Assembly (NCBI GenBank): GCA_035573435.1
Contig: DATMZR010000029.1
Span: 1-57,766 of the forward strand
Direction of reading: 5' to 3'
Source: Solirubrobacterales bacterium
GTDB taxonomy: Bacteria; Actinomycetota; Thermoleophilia; Solirubrobacterales; 70-9
Length of the DNA stretch: 57,766 bases
Shown one piece after another: positions 29,279 through 38,064 of this stretch; within the stretch, counting starts at the first letter, position 1, and each line of letters starts with the position of its first letter. The translations under genes and the position numbers were made by a program. The notes under the pieces were generated by a model that worked only from the letters and a program-made list of their open reading frames with translations, made no database searches and had not been told where the DNA came from.

Positions 29279-30439
29279 ATGAGAGCCAAAGAACTCTGGC
29301 GCCTGGCGCCGCGGACGCAAACGAGAAAGGAGCCCAAACGGGCGGCCGCCCTGCCGCCCGAGTCGATTCCTGCCCTGCCGCCCGAATCGATCCCATCAGA
29401 GCTCCAGGCGAAGATGGTGGCCGCCTTCGAGCGTGCACGCGCCGAGCGCCTGGCGCCGCAGACCTCGGAAGGGGGGGTCCGCGCGGCCGGCGATCCGCGG
29501 ATGAGTGCGAACGCGGCTGCGTTCCTGACCCTGGAGCGCGAACGCCTGGATGTCGCGACGCGCCTTTCACGTCCTTACCGGCGTCGCGGAGACCGCTACC
29601 GGGACCTGGTCCTGATCACGGAGCTGATTCGGATGGAGTACGAGCACGTTTCAGGGCGAGCCGGCGAACCGGCGAGCAGCCCGTCGGCCACCAACGGGCT
29701 CCACGGCGACATGCCCGCTGATTGGGCTCGGCGATGGGGGGCGGGTCGGATGGCCGAGATGGGCACCGCCTTCGCGTTCTACCGGGATCAGTGCGACCGA
29801 ATGGCCAGGTGGCTGCCGAGCGCAAGCCGGCGCAGCGCTGCTGCAGCGGCAGACGTGCAGCGGGCCCGCATCGTGAGCCGTGTCCAGAGGGCCAAGGGCG
29901 GGCGAATGCTCCGGCCCGAGCCCCTCACCGAGCCGGAGTCCCACCGGGCGCACACGTGGGCGGGCCTTCGCTTCCCAAGGCGGGCGGCGGGCGTCGCTGT
30001 CGTGGTCGCGGCGATCGGGACCGCCGGAATCCTCGCTGGGAACCGGGGCGGCGAGTCCCTGGACACCGTCAGCGCCCCGAGCCGGGCCGTCGTCGCCGTG
30101 CCCGAGGCGGTGGCCGCCGTGAACGAGCGGCCACATGAGCCCCGGTCCGCTGGTGGCTCGGATGATCAGTCGAAGGCCGTCGTACACGAAGCGCGAGAGG
30201 GCCCGAGTGTGAGCCAGACTGAGCTGGCCACGTCGCAGACACCGCATCGGGACAAGCCCGCGCCCGCGCTCGAGCCGGCCGCCGCCCCCGCTCCCACGCC
30301 TGCGCCCACTCCGTCATCGGAGCCCCAGCCCAACCCCGACGCTCAGCCCGATCCGAAGCCCGGACCCGTCGGCTCACTGCCGCCCCCCGTCGGCTCCCTG
30401 CCTCCTCCGGGCGACGACTCTGGAGCTGGGGCAGGATGA
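29279..30439 (+). CDS. Membrane-anchored protein with proline-rich extracellular tail
   Basis: The product has 386 residues from ATG 29279 (GGGGGA 7 bases upstream; GTG 29204 would add 25 residues). The cytoplasmic N-terminal ~225 residues are charged, with repeats of ALPPESIP and a helical stretch RMSANAAAFLTLERERLDVA. One transmembrane helix follows (AAGVAVVVAAIGTAGILAGN, ~residue 235). The rest is a low-complexity tail rich in Pro, Ala and Glu (PAAAPAPTPAPTPSSEPQPN) that could span the wall. No enzymatic motif is seen. The stop overlaps the next start (ATGA), so the pair is coupled. Confidence 0.75.
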   Translation: MRAKELWRLAPRTQTRKEPKRAAALPPESIPALPPESIPSELQAKMVAAFERARAERLAPQTSEGGVRAAGDPRMSANAAAFLTLERERLDVATRLSRPYRRRGDRYRDLVLITELIRMEYEHVSGRAGEPASSPSATNGLHGDMPADWARRWGAGRMAEMGTAFAFYRDQCDRMARWLPSASRRSAAAAADVQRARIVSRVQRAKGGRMLRPEPLTEPESHRAHTWAGLRFPRRAAGVAVVVAAIGTAGILAGNRGGESLDTVSAPSRAVVAVPEAVAAVNERPHEPRSAGGSDDQSKAVVHEAREGPSVSQTELATSQTPHRDKPAPALEPAAAPAPTPAPTPSSEPQPNPDAQPDPKPGPVGSLPPPVGSLPPPGDDSGAGAG

Positions 30440-31467
30440 TCCGAGCTGGTGTTAGGGCCCGCCTGGCCGCGCTTGCCATAGCTGGGGGCTTGGCGCTGGC
30501 CGCCACCCCGGAGGCGCTGGCCGACCCCATTCCGCTCGCGCCGGACGACGGCGCGACGCTCACGGCGCGCGTTGACCAGCCTGCCTTCCAGGCGTCCACC
30601 GCCCTGAGCCCGGCACCGACCCGGATCGACTTCTACGTCGCGCGGAGCGCCGCCGCAGTGCTCTCGAGCCCCATCGACAGCTTCTCGGCTGGTCCCGACG
30701 CGAGCCTGCCTCCCGTCTATGGGGCCGGGCCGGACTCGGACGCCGGCTGGCCCAACAAGCCGGATACGTACTACTGGCAGGCGCTCTACCACAACTGCGC
30801 CCTGGCCGATCCCAACTGCTTCAGCCCGATCCAATCGTTGACCATCGAACCGCTGGCGCCGCCAACCCAGACCTCGCCGGAGGACGACGCGAAGATCCCG
30901 TACGGCGCCGATGCGACCTTCACGGTCCAGGACGTTCCCTCCTATACGCGCGACGGCACGCGCATCTACATCGAGTTCTCCAAGAGCACTGATCTGGCCC
31001 CCGACGGGACGTTCGCCAATCGATACCTCCTCGTGCAGCCGAGCTCGGTGGGAGATGGCGTCTACGAACACAAGGCGACCGAGCCCATCACAGACAGGGC
31101 GGGGACCTACTACTGGATGGTCGAGCGCCTCGATTGCTCCGCCGAGCCCGACTGCGACGTGACCGATGGCGAGATTCGATCCCTCACGGTCGCGAAACCG
31201 GTCGCCGCCGGGGCGCCCAACACCTTCTTCACGCGCCATCCAGCCCGGCGGACCCACAAGCGCAGGGTCAGGTTCGCCTTCTCCTCCACCGTCTCCGGCG
31301 CCTCCTTCCAGTGCTTCTACACCGGCGGTTGGTCAAGGTGCCGATCGCCGCAGCGGTTCCGGCGGCTCAAGCCGGGCCGCTACCGGTTCAAGGTTCGGGC
31401 CGTAGCCAACGGGAAGAGGGATCCGACCCCGGCCTCGTGGCTGTTCAGGGTCGTCCGGCGCGACTAG
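30436..31467 (+). CDS. Secreted protein with Ig/FN3-like domains
   Basis: The product has 343 residues. The Sec signal is MIRAGVRARLAALAIAGGLA with cleavage near ALADP. Two similar ~110-residue beta domains follow (PLAPDDGATLTARVDQPAFQ...YYWQALYHNCA and TSPEDDAKIPYGADATFTVQ...YYWMVERLDCS), each ending in a tyrosine-tryptophan strand as in fibronectin III folds. The C-terminal part has RVRFAFSSTVSGASFQCFYT and GRYRFKVRAVANG, as in Ig-like repeats of the cluster at 47 kb. It probably functions outside the cell together with the preceding anchored protein (ATGA overlap). Exact role unknown. Confidence 0.8.
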   Translation: MIRAGVRARLAALAIAGGLALAATPEALADPIPLAPDDGATLTARVDQPAFQASTALSPAPTRIDFYVARSAAAVLSSPIDSFSAGPDASLPPVYGAGPDSDAGWPNKPDTYYWQALYHNCALADPNCFSPIQSLTIEPLAPPTQTSPEDDAKIPYGADATFTVQDVPSYTRDGTRIYIEFSKSTDLAPDGTFANRYLLVQPSSVGDGVYEHKATEPITDRAGTYYWMVERLDCSAEPDCDVTDGEIRSLTVAKPVAAGAPNTFFTRHPARRTHKRRVRFAFSSTVSGASFQCFYTGGWSRCRSPQRFRRLKPGRYRFKVRAVANGKRDPTPASWLFRVVRRD

Positions 31468-31508
31468 GGGCCGCAGCCACCCTCCGTTCGCGGTAGGCTC
31501 GCGCTCCG

Positions 31509-32771
31509 ATGCCCGCGCCTCCCAATCCCGAGGCTTCGGCGACCGGCGACCGGCCAACGCTCGGGGGACTGCTTCTCACCGAGCGCGAGCGCTGGCCCGA
31601 CGGGCCCCCGCACGAGCTGTTCCGGCAGCTGCGAAGGGAGTGCCCGGTTCACTGGACGGCCCGGATCGGGGAGTACCCGGAAGAGGCGGGCTACTGGTCG
31701 CTCACCCTGGCAGACGACGTCCACGAGGTGAGCCACGACTGGGAGACGTACTCCTCCGAGCGCGGTGGAGTGACGGCTCTCACCCATTCGATCATGCCCC
31801 TCGAGCTTCAACAGGCGATGTTCATCGGCATGGACCCGCCCAAGCACGACCGGCTGAAGATGCTCTTCCAGCGCGGTTTCACGCCGCGGCGGATCGCCGA
31901 GCACGAGGACGCGATCCGCGCGATAGCGGTTGGAGCGTTGGAGGGGATCGCCGGCCGGCAGACCTGCGATCTCGTCACCGAGGTCGCCCAACCGGTGGTT
32001 TCGCGCGTCATCGGCAGCTTCGTGGGAACCCCTCCCGAGGACGATGAGGTCTGGGCGCGGCTGATGAACACCACACTCGGCGCGGGCGATCCCGACCTCA
32101 ACCCGGAGGGCGTCGAGGCGGTCATGGAGCGGGACGTGCCCGAGATCTTCGAGCGCTGCCGAAAGCTGATCGCGGAACGCCGCGAGCGACCCACCAGCGA
32201 CCTCACCAGTGTCCTGGTGCACGCCGAGGTGGACGGAGAGCGCCTCGAGGAACACGAGATCGTGATGGGCTTCTTCCTCCTGGTTGCCGCCGGCAACGAC
32301 AGCACCAAGGCGACCTTCTGCAGCGGCATGCGGGCCCTGATGGAGCATCCGGAGCAGCGTCAGCTCCTGCTCGACGAGCCGTCGCTGATCCCGAGCGCAG
32401 TCGAGGAGTCGCTGCGAATGTTCCCCGCCTTCGGCCACTTCCGCCGCACCGCGACGCGCGACACCGAGCTGGGCGGGCAGCCGATCCGCGAAGGCGAGAA
32501 GGTCGTGATGTGGTACGTGTCGTCGAACCGGGACGATTCCCGCTACGAGGACCCCGACCGCTTCGACGTAACCCGCAATCCCGAGCACCAGGCTTTCGGT
32601 GCCGGCGGCCGCCACTTCTGCCTGGGGGCTGCTCTGGCCCGGCTCGAACTGCGCATCCTCTTCGAGGAGACGCTGGCTCGCTACCCCACTATGCAGCTCG
32701 ACGGTAAGCCCGAGTTCGCCGAGTCGCCGTTCATCAACCAGCTGAAGACCCTGAAGGTCAGGCTGCGATGA
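31509..32771 (+). CDS. Cytochrome P450
   Basis: The product has 420 residues and is soluble. The I-helix is FFLLVAAGNDSTKATF (oxygen-activating AGN-D-S-T, with Asn replacing the common Gly-His/Glu). The ExxR is EESLRM, and the heme loop FGAGGRHFCLG has Cys371 as iron ligand. It resembles bacterial CYP124/125/142-type enzymes that hydroxylate steroid or isoprenoid chains; assignment below family level is not possible here. Its stop overlaps the start of a carotenoid oxygenase (ATGA), a strong hint of a joint apocarotenoid/terpenoid pathway. Redox partners are not encoded nearby. Confidence 0.92.
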   Translation: MPAPPNPEASATGDRPTLGGLLLTERERWPDGPPHELFRQLRRECPVHWTARIGEYPEEAGYWSLTLADDVHEVSHDWETYSSERGGVTALTHSIMPLELQQAMFIGMDPPKHDRLKMLFQRGFTPRRIAEHEDAIRAIAVGALEGIAGRQTCDLVTEVAQPVVSRVIGSFVGTPPEDDEVWARLMNTTLGAGDPDLNPEGVEAVMERDVPEIFERCRKLIAERRERPTSDLTSVLVHAEVDGERLEEHEIVMGFFLLVAAGNDSTKATFCSGMRALMEHPEQRQLLLDEPSLIPSAVEESLRMFPAFGHFRRTATRDTELGGQPIREGEKVVMWYVSSNRDDSRYEDPDRFDVTRNPEHQAFGAGGRHFCLGAALARLELRILFEETLARYPTMQLDGKPEFAESPFINQLKTLKVRLR

Positions 32772-34177
32772 GCACCGTCACCAAGGCCCCCGTCGCGTCC
32801 GCACGCCGGGGATTCGACTCGCTCGCGAATGAGACCCAGGTCGACGCCCTCCCGGTCCGAGGCCAGCTTCCGCCCTGGCTCGAGGGGTCTTTGCTTCGCA
32901 CAGGCCCCGCCAAGTGGGAGATCGGCGGCCGGAGCATGAACCACTGGTTCGACGGGTTCGCGATGCTGCACCGGTTCTCGTTTGCGGATGGAGAGGTCTC
33001 CTACGCGAACCGATTCCTGGAGAGCCGCGCCTACCGAGAAGCGCGGGGCAAAGGGCGTATCGCCTACTCGGAGTTCGCAACGGACCCGTGCCGCTCGCTC
33101 TTCGCGCGGGTGAGCGCCATGTTCTCGCCGAAGCTGACCGACAACGCCAATATCAACCTCACCAAGCTCGGCGAGCGGTTCATCTCGATGACGGAGACGC
33201 CGATCCCGGTGGAGTTCGACGCCCAGACGCTCGCCTCGGCGGGCGTTCCCTACAAGCCGCCGGGGCATCTGTCCACGGCCCATCCGCACCTGGACCGCGC
33301 CACCGGGGGACTGCTGAACTATGCGGCGAAACTCGGCCCTCGGACCAGCTACCGGTTCTTCCTCCTGCGCCCCGGGAGCTCGGAGCCGGAGGTGCTTGCG
33401 ACGAAGCCGGTTCGCGAGCCCGCTTACATGCATTCCTTCGGGCTCACCCAGCGCTGGCTCGTGCTCGCCGAGTTCCCGCTCGTCGTCAATCCGCTGCGGC
33501 TCGCGTTCAGCGGCCGGCCCTACATCGAGAACTACCGCTGGAAGCCGGAGCTGGGGACCACCTTCACCCTGTTCGACCGCGCGACCGGGGAGAGCCTCGG
33601 CCCGTTCGAGACCGAGGCGCGGTTCGGCTTTCACCACGTCAACTCCTATGAGGAAGACGGCGAGGTGGTCGTCGACCTCTGCACCTTCCCCGACGGGGGC
33701 ATCGTCGAGGACTTCTACATGGAGCGGCTGCGGGCCGGGAAGCAGATCGCCGCGTCATACCTGGAGCGCTTCCGCATCTCGCCCAGAGCGGGAGACGTGA
33801 GCAGGGAGCGGCTGATCGAAGACACGATCGAGCTGCCCCGGATCAACTACGGCAAGTGCAACGAGCGGCCCTACCGCTATGCCTGGGGCGTCGGCATCGG
33901 CGGCGGCTGGTTCGACCGGATCGTCAAGGCCGACGTGCTCGAGCGGCGCTCAATCACGTGGTCCGAGCAGGGGTGCTTTCCCGGTGAGCCGGTCTTCGTA
34001 GCCGCCCCCGACGCGGACGGCGAGGACGAGGGGGTGTTGCTGTCGATCGTTCTCGACGGACGCAAGGGCAACTCCTTCCTCCTGGTGCTCGACGCCCGCT
34101 CGCTCGACGAGCTCGCCCGGGCGGAGGTCCCGCACCACATCCCGTTCGGCTTTCACGGTCAGTTCGCCCAGACCTAG
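32768..34177 (+). CDS. Carotenoid cleavage oxygenase family protein
   Basis: The product has 469 residues. It has the seven-bladed propeller pattern of RPE65/CCD enzymes, with candidate iron-binding histidines in TAHPHLD, YMHSFGLT, GFHHVNSYEE and the C-terminal FGFHGQF. The second-shell glutamates are also plausible (AEFPLVV). N-terminal blocks PVRGQLPPWLEGSLLRTGPA and HWFDGFAMLHRFSFADGEVS are typical. These enzymes split carotenoid or stilbene double bonds with O2, giving apocarotenals. Translationally coupled to the P450 upstream. No carotenoid biosynthesis gene lies in the window, so the substrate may come from elsewhere. Confidence 0.92.
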   Translation: MSTVTKAPVASARRGFDSLANETQVDALPVRGQLPPWLEGSLLRTGPAKWEIGGRSMNHWFDGFAMLHRFSFADGEVSYANRFLESRAYREARGKGRIAYSEFATDPCRSLFARVSAMFSPKLTDNANINLTKLGERFISMTETPIPVEFDAQTLASAGVPYKPPGHLSTAHPHLDRATGGLLNYAAKLGPRTSYRFFLLRPGSSEPEVLATKPVREPAYMHSFGLTQRWLVLAEFPLVVNPLRLAFSGRPYIENYRWKPELGTTFTLFDRATGESLGPFETEARFGFHHVNSYEEDGEVVVDLCTFPDGGIVEDFYMERLRAGKQIAASYLERFRISPRAGDVSRERLIEDTIELPRINYGKCNERPYRYAWGVGIGGGWFDRIVKADVLERRSITWSEQGCFPGEPVFVAAPDADGEDEGVLLSIVLDGRKGNSFLLVLDARSLDELARAEVPHHIPFGFHGQFAQT

Positions 34178-34178
34178 C

Positions 34179-35519
34179 TCACGCGGTCCGGACCGGCTCG
34201 CGCTGCGGCGCCGACAGCGTCACGCGCGACCCCGCGTCCGGAGTGATCGTGATGTTGCGCCGTCTGGCGCGCTCCGGGAGCGGCCCGGCGGGCGCAACCT
34301 CTTGGCGCTCCAGCACGCTGCGGATCACGATCTTCATCTCGAGCATCGCAAAGCTGGCGCCGATGCACCGCCGCCTGCCGCCGCCGAACGGGATCCAGGT
34401 GTAGGTGCCGGGCGACTGTTTCAGGAACCGCTCCGGCCGGAAGGTGTACGGATCCGAATAGATCTCCGGGTCGTGGTGGACCAGGTAGGCGTTGGGCACC
34501 AGGCACACGTCCACGGGGTAGCTCCACCCCCCAACCTCGATCGGTTGCTTCACCAGGCGGGGCGCAGCGTTGGGCAGCACGGGTCTGCGCCGCAGCGCCT
34601 CCTGCACGGTTGCGGTGATGTAGGCGTCTCCGTCCGAGCCGCCGATCTCCTGGCGGAGTCGACCAAGGACGTCGGGGAGGCGGACCAGGCGCTCGAAGGT
34701 CCAGGCCAGCGTCGACGCCGTGGTCTCGTGGCCGGCGATCAACAAGGTCATCAATTCGTCGCGCAATTCCTGAGGGGACATCGGCGATTCGTCCTCGTGG
34801 CGCGCATCGAGCAGCAGGCTGAGGATGTCGTCGCGCTCGGCGTGCTCGGCCCGTCGCTCGTCGATGAGCTCGAAAAGCAGCTCGTCCGCCTGCTCCTGCA
34901 GCCGGACGAAGCCCGCGAACGGCCCGCGTCGCTCGAGGATCGCTTGGAGGCGCCCGGGGGGCGGGGGCAGCAGGCTGATCGGCCGATCGCCGAAGGCGAG
35001 CATTGCCGACAGACGCTCCCGCAACCCATCCAGGCGCTCGCCGGGATCAAGGCCGAATACCGCCCGCAGGATGATCTCCATCGTCAGGCGCTGGAGGCGA
35101 GGCCCGAGCCGGAATGGCTCTCCGCGAGGCCAACTCGCAACCTCTCGGTCGGCCACCTCCGCGATCAGGTCGCTGAGACGCTCCATCTTCTCGCCGTGGA
35201 AAGCGGGAAGCATCAGCTTGCGTTGCTCCAGGTGCGCGGCCTCGTCCAAGAGGATGACCGAGCTCGTCCCGACGACTGGCTCGAGCACCCGGGCTCCCTC
35301 ACCGGGGTGGAGAACATCAGGTGGCGCCGTGAATACGCGCTTGACCTCGTCCGGGTCGGAGATCATCACGAAGGGCGGCGCCAGCGGCAGGCGAATCGTG
35401 AATCTCTTGCCGTATCGCGCGCGGCAGCGCTCCAGGAAGGCAAGCGGCCGCGTCCAGAAGCCGATGCTCTGGATCCAGGACGGATATGACGGACCTGGGG
35501 GGATTCCCGAAGGCATCAC
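34179..35519 (-). CDS. Cytochrome P450
   Basis: The product has 446 residues. PPGPSYPSWIQSIGFWTRPL at the N-terminus, I-helix LLIAGHETTASTLAW (AGxET), ExxR in QEALRRRPV, PERF, and heme loop FGGGRRRCIG with Cys385. This is the fold type of bacterial CYP102/CYP110/CYP138-like enzymes, with AGHET rather than AGND as in the neighbouring P450. It is convergent with the carotenoid oxygenase, one base between the stops. It is clearly related to the P450 at 38065 (shared YGKRF/RFG, LLPxFHGE, AGHETTA, WIPFGGG). Confidence 0.92.
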   Translation of the reverse strand: MMPSGIPPGPSYPSWIQSIGFWTRPLAFLERCRARYGKRFTIRLPLAPPFVMISDPDEVKRVFTAPPDVLHPGEGARVLEPVVGTSSVILLDEAAHLEQRKLMLPAFHGEKMERLSDLIAEVADREVASWPRGEPFRLGPRLQRLTMEIILRAVFGLDPGERLDGLRERLSAMLAFGDRPISLLPPPPGRLQAILERRGPFAGFVRLQEQADELLFELIDERRAEHAERDDILSLLLDARHEDESPMSPQELRDELMTLLIAGHETTASTLAWTFERLVRLPDVLGRLRQEIGGSDGDAYITATVQEALRRRPVLPNAAPRLVKQPIEVGGWSYPVDVCLVPNAYLVHHDPEIYSDPYTFRPERFLKQSPGTYTWIPFGGGRRRCIGASFAMLEMKIVIRSVLERQEVAPAGPLPERARRRNITITPDAGSRVTLSAPQREPVRTA

Positions 35520-35615
35520 GCGCTCTCCTCCTGGTGTTCGTGTGGAGCCTTCCGCACAAGCGGACAGCGCTGTGTGAGCATAGACACACTCAGGCCCAGC
35601 CCATGAAATTGAGAA

Positions 35616-36623
35616 TCAGCGTGTTCTCTGGTGCTTCGGCTCTGAGCGCGGTTCGAGCTGGATCTCGCGCTCGGCCCCGAGCTTGCCCTCCCGGAGCTCG
35701 AGGCTCCGCTCCCGCTCGGCATTCAGCTGGTGTCCAAAGAGAATCGCCACGTTGGTGATCCAGAACCAGATCAACAAAACCACCAAACCGCCGAGAGCGC
35801 CGTACGTCTCGTTGTAGGAGCCGAAGTTGGCGACGTAGAACGCAAACGCCGCGGAGGCGACGACCCAGACGACCAGGGCGAGAATGCTGCCGGGGGTCAC
35901 CCATTTGAAGCCGCGCAGCCTCACGTTCGGCGAGGCGTAATAGAGGACAGCGATGATCAGCGTGAAGAGCCCCGCCAGCGCCGGCCACTTGGCGAAGCTC
36001 CAGATGGTCGTGGCCGTGGAAGAGAGCCCGATCGGGCCCGCGACATCGTCCACGATCGGCCCCGTCAGCACAAGCCCAAGCGCGACGATGGCCATCAGGA
36101 CCACCATCGCCAGCGTCAGCAGCAGCTGGAGCGGTCGCAGCTTCCAGAAGGACCGCCCCTCCGGAGTCTCGTAGATCACATTCGAGGCCCGGATGAACGC
36201 GCCGACATAGCCCGATCCCGACCAGAGCGCAGTCACCAATGCGATGACAAGCGCAATTCCCGCGCCGCTTCGGTTCGACGTGATCGATTCGATCGGGCCT
36301 TGAAACGTCTGTGCGGCTGAGTCGGGGCCGATTGACGTCACCACGTCGGTGATCGTGGAGGTGGTTGTGCGGGGATCTCCGAACAGGCCGACGATCGCCA
36401 CCAGCGCGATCAAGACCGGGAACAGTGACAGCAACGCGTAGTAGGTGAGCGCCGCGGCCCAGTCGCTGAGGTTGTCCTCGCGAAACTCGGCCACCGTTCG
36501 CTTCAGGGTGGCGAACAGTCCCGTGCCCTTGGCGGTACTGACAGAACGGGCATCGCACCGCGGGGCGTCGTTGGTTCGCTCCCGGTGCGGCCCGTGCGGG
36601 ATCTCGGTCGTTCTCGTCGCCAT
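35616..36623 (-). CDS. YihY/BrkB-family membrane protein
   Basis: The product has 335 residues from ATG 36623 (GAGGCG upstream; the frame is open 22 codons further). The signature EFREDNLSDWAAALTYYALL, SLFPVLIALVAIVGLFGD is the first helix of the family, followed by SGSGYVGAFIRASNVIYETP and four or five further helices, with TYGALGGLVVLLIWFWITNV near the end. The family, once annotated as RNase BN or virulence factor BrkB, has no proven activity. Its charged C-terminus is cytoplasmic. The similarly oriented small membrane gene at 36673 lies 49 bases upstream. Confidence 0.9.
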   Translation of the reverse strand: MATRTTEIPHGPHRERTNDAPRCDARSVSTAKGTGLFATLKRTVAEFREDNLSDWAAALTYYALLSLFPVLIALVAIVGLFGDPRTTTSTITDVVTSIGPDSAAQTFQGPIESITSNRSGAGIALVIALVTALWSGSGYVGAFIRASNVIYETPEGRSFWKLRPLQLLLTLAMVVLMAIVALGLVLTGPIVDDVAGPIGLSSTATTIWSFAKWPALAGLFTLIIAVLYYASPNVRLRGFKWVTPGSILALVVWVVASAAFAFYVANFGSYNETYGALGGLVVLLIWFWITNVAILFGHQLNAERERSLELREGKLGAEREIQLEPRSEPKHQRTR

Positions 36624-36672
36624 GGATCGCCTCGCGGTTCGTCCACTATTCGCTTGCCTAATGAGTAACTGA

Positions 36673-37152
36673 TCAGGCGCGACGCACACGTAGCGGGGCG
36701 GTTCCGATCCACTCGATCAACCGGGCGATCAGCGCGCCCGCGATCAGGTACACCAGTGCCGCAATGCCCCAGTTGACTGCCACGGCCGTCTTGGCGTTGT
36801 CGAACGAGAACATGTCGTCGAATGGACCCACCAGGGCGCGAGCCGCGTCGTCCACCGTTGAAACGATGTCGTTGCTGGAGTTGGCGTCAAGCACGATGAA
36901 CAGGATGCCCGCGACGATGATCGCGGCGACCACAGCCGCTGCCAGGCGAACGAGTCGCCCGAGCCCATGGGCGGCAAACGCAAGCGGCGCTGCACCCGTG
37001 GGGTGATCGTCAACCGGCCGCCTGCGGAATCGCCGACGCCTAACCGGGCGGTCATCCGCCACCTCAGCATCCGAATCCACGTCTCTCGGGGCGCGATCCA
37101 TCTCTGCGCGCGCCTCTGCGTCTGTGTCTGTGCGTGTGCGAGTAATCGACAT
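36673..37152 (-). CDS. Two-span membrane protein of unknown function
   Basis: The product has 159 residues from ATG 37152, chosen because GAGAGGAG precedes it. The N-terminal 55 residues are highly charged (DRPVRRRRFRRRPVDD). One helix at LVRLAAAVVAAIIVAGILFI is followed by the outside loop SSNDIVSTVDDAARALVGPF, DDMFSFDN, and a second helix VNWGIAALVYLIAGALIARL. Similar proteins of unknown function are common in actinobacteria. It lies just upstream of the BrkB-like gene, perhaps in one transcript. Confidence 0.75.
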   Translation of the reverse strand: MSITRTRTDTDAEARAEMDRAPRDVDSDAEVADDRPVRRRRFRRRPVDDHPTGAAPLAFAAHGLGRLVRLAAAVVAAIIVAGILFIVLDANSSNDIVSTVDDAARALVGPFDDMFSFDNAKTAVAVNWGIAALVYLIAGALIARLIEWIGTAPLRVRRA

Positions 37153-37281
37153 TTCCACTCCTCTCAGACCGCGGTTTCCCGGCATCGAGGTCCGCAAACG
37201 GGTGGTCAGCTTGATAACTGGCCCGATTGCTTACGGCCGTCTCGAGCGGCCGACGACGGGCCCACGTGGGCGATGAAGCAG

Positions 37282-37312
37282 CCGGCCGACGGGTTTTCTT
37301 CGGGTCGGCCGG
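37282..37312. other. Perfect 9-bp hairpin in the divergent intergenic region
   Basis: CCGGCCGAC and GTCGGCCGG flank a 13-base loop GGGTTTTCTTCGG. It ends 14 bases before the start of the 46-residue membrane peptide. No gene on the plus strand ends near it, so it is not an ordinary terminator for that strand. It could shape the 5' end of the small gene's message. Confidence 0.5.
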
Positions 37313-37326
37313 GGTAAGGGCCGAGC

Positions 37327-37467
37327 ATGGAACTACCGCTGCTACTGATCATCATCGGGATCGTTTTGGCGATCCTGGTCCATTACGCGCTGGGAATTCT
37401 CTGCATCCTGATCGGCTTGGTTCTGCTGATCTGGCCGAGGCTGACGGCCTCGCGCAGTCGCCCCTAG
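37327..37467 (+). CDS. 46-residue membrane peptide
   Basis: The frame reads MELPLLLIIIGIVLAILVHY, ALGILCILIGLVLLIWPRLT and ASRSRP, then stop. It forms two short or one long hydrophobic hairpin with a basic end that should stay inside. The pattern (GIVLAILVHYALGILCILIGLV) is like DUF-type small proteins widespread in actinobacteria. It is followed 57 bases later by the acetyltransferase on the same strand. Supported by composition only. Confidence 0.55.
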   Translation: MELPLLLIIIGIVLAILVHYALGILCILIGLVLLIWPRLTASRSRP

Positions 37468-37524
37468 CGCACGCCCTCTGAGTCGCGCCGAGGTCCCGCT
37501 CGAGTCGGTGCCAGACTCCCCGCC

Positions 37525-38037
37525 ATGGAGGTTCCAACCCTCCACGGCGAACGCGTGACCCTGCGCCCGCTGAGCGAAACGGACATCGACCAGCTCGCCG
37601 CGGTCATCGCCAGCCCCGGGGTTCGCGAGTGGTGGAGCGCGAGCGAGCTCAACGCGGAGCGGCTGCGCGACGGGCTGCGCAACGATGGTGCGGCCTTCGC
37701 CGTCGACGCCGAAGGTGAGCTCGCTGGCTGGCTCGGCATCGATGAGGAGACCGATCCCGACTACCGCCATGCCGGCCTGGACATCAGCTTGGCCCCGCCC
37801 CATCAGGACCGTGGTCTCGGGCGCGACGCGCTTCGAACGGCGATCAGGTGGCTGATACGAGAACGGGGGCACCACCGCTTCACCATCGATCCCGCACTCC
37901 AAAACGAGCGCGCCGTCCGCTCCTACAGCGCGGTCGGGTTTCGCCGGGTTGGCGTGCTGCGCCGATACGAGCGCGGGGCCGACGGTGCCTGGCACGACAA
38001 CCTGCTCATGGAGCTGATCGCCGAGGACTTGCGCTAG
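37525..38037 (+). CDS. GNAT acetyltransferase (RimJ/AAC(6')-like)
   Basis: The product has 170 residues and a complete GNAT fold: LHGERVTLRPLSETDIDQLA at the start, AGWLGIDEETDPDYRHAGLD as beta-strand 4 and ISLAPPHQDRGLGRDALRTA as the acetyl-CoA pyrophosphate loop (Q/RxxGxG/A seen as QDRGLG). The later helix is ALQNERAVRSYSAVGFRRVG. It resembles aminoglycoside 6'-acetyltransferases of the AAC(6')-I side group and RimJ-like N-acetyltransferases; substrate not determined. ATG 37525 is 57 bases after the small membrane gene. Confidence 0.88.
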   Translation: MEVPTLHGERVTLRPLSETDIDQLAAVIASPGVREWWSASELNAERLRDGLRNDGAAFAVDAEGELAGWLGIDEETDPDYRHAGLDISLAPPHQDRGLGRDALRTAIRWLIRERGHHRFTIDPALQNERAVRSYSAVGFRRVGVLRRYERGADGAWHDNLLMELIAEDLR

Positions 38038-38064
38038 GCCCGGCTCCCCTAGAGTCAAGGTGCG

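Noticed and set aside
37282-37312. Hairpin as a terminator
   Set aside because: No plus-strand gene ends upstream and both flanking genes start away from it; it is reported only as a structure.
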